Of a DNA stretch of 12,687 bases, positions 12,677 through 12,687 are shown piece by piece (positions within the stretch are counted from its first letter, which is position 1; each line of letters starts with the position of its first letter). The DNA is taken from NCBI GenBank assembly GCA_900766045.1, contig CAAFTW010000056.1, positions 1 to 12,687 of the forward strand, in the 5' to 3' direction. The DNA is from Clostridia bacterium. Its GTDB lineage: Bacteria; Bacillota; Clostridia; Peptostreptococcales; Anaerovoracaceae. Under the pieces are notes generated by a model. It was not told the DNA's origin. It did not search any database and saw only the letters and a program-made list of their open reading frames with translations. The translations under genes and the position numbers were made by a program.

Positions 12677-12687
12677 ATGGGAAGAAG
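12677..12687 (+). CDS. Start of an unidentified gene, cut by the window end
   Basis: An ATG follows AAGGGAG by six bases (TTTTCT), a good ribosome binding site. Only M-G-R and part of a fourth codon (AG-) are present, so nothing can be said about the product. It lies after a strong terminator, so it belongs to a new transcription unit. The inverted repeat overlapping its ribosome binding site suggests controlled translation or transcription, or possibly the end of a mobile element. Confidence 0.4.

Overview
The window looks like an ordinary chromosomal stretch of a Gram-positive anaerobe, most likely class Clostridia (Bacillota). The evidence is the strong GGAGG-type ribosome binding sites, near-consensus sigma-A promoters, an NAD-type dihydroorotate dehydrogenase pair (pyrK + pyrD), a pyrB-pyrI pair, and the MEP-pathway gene ispE next to a GntR regulator. 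Base composition is moderately GC-rich. I cannot name the genus from this sequence. I see no rRNA, tRNA, CRISPR array, phage module or complete insertion sequence.

Left part (about 1-3630), all on the minus strand. A promoter at 3640-3668 drives tadA (tRNA adenosine deaminase), then a secreted/membrane Ig-like protein coupled to tadA by an ATGA overlap, then ispE, whose start overlaps the Ig-like gene by 38 bases. A hairpin with a T-rich tail at 1052-1090 ends this unit. A separate FCD-type GntR regulator follows with its own promoter, and a GC-rich hairpin at the window edge probably terminates it.

Divergent gap (3630-3864). This holds the back-to-back tadA and cvpA promoters and a structured leader of about 115 bases in front of cvpA, which encodes a small CvpA-family membrane protein.

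Right part (about 4515-12560), all on the plus strand. This is a pyrimidine biosynthesis cluster in the order pyrC, pyrK, pyrD, pyrF, pyrE, pyrB, pyrI, with murE as the last gene. Together they cover every step from carbamoyl phosphate to UMP: aspartate transcarbamylase with its regulatory chain, dihydroorotase, two-subunit dihydroorotate dehydrogenase, orotate phosphoribosyltransferase and OMP decarboxylase. Carbamoyl phosphate synthase, pyrR and pyrG are not in the window. The main promoter overlaps the cvpA stop codon. Probable internal promoters lie before pyrF and pyrE, and a possible internal terminator lies after pyrD. murE follows pyrI by 18 bases, so cell-wall precursor synthesis, which uses UDP-sugars, is probably co-transcribed with UMP synthesis. 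A very strong bidirectional terminator closes the cluster.

Right edge. After the terminator, a long nested inverted repeat spans the region from a candidate -10 box to the ribosome binding site of a new gene, of which only the first codons are present. This and the lineage-specific oddities in IspE, MurE and the Ig-like protein are the most interesting parts of an otherwise housekeeping region. I did not find convincing evidence of a wholly new biological system.
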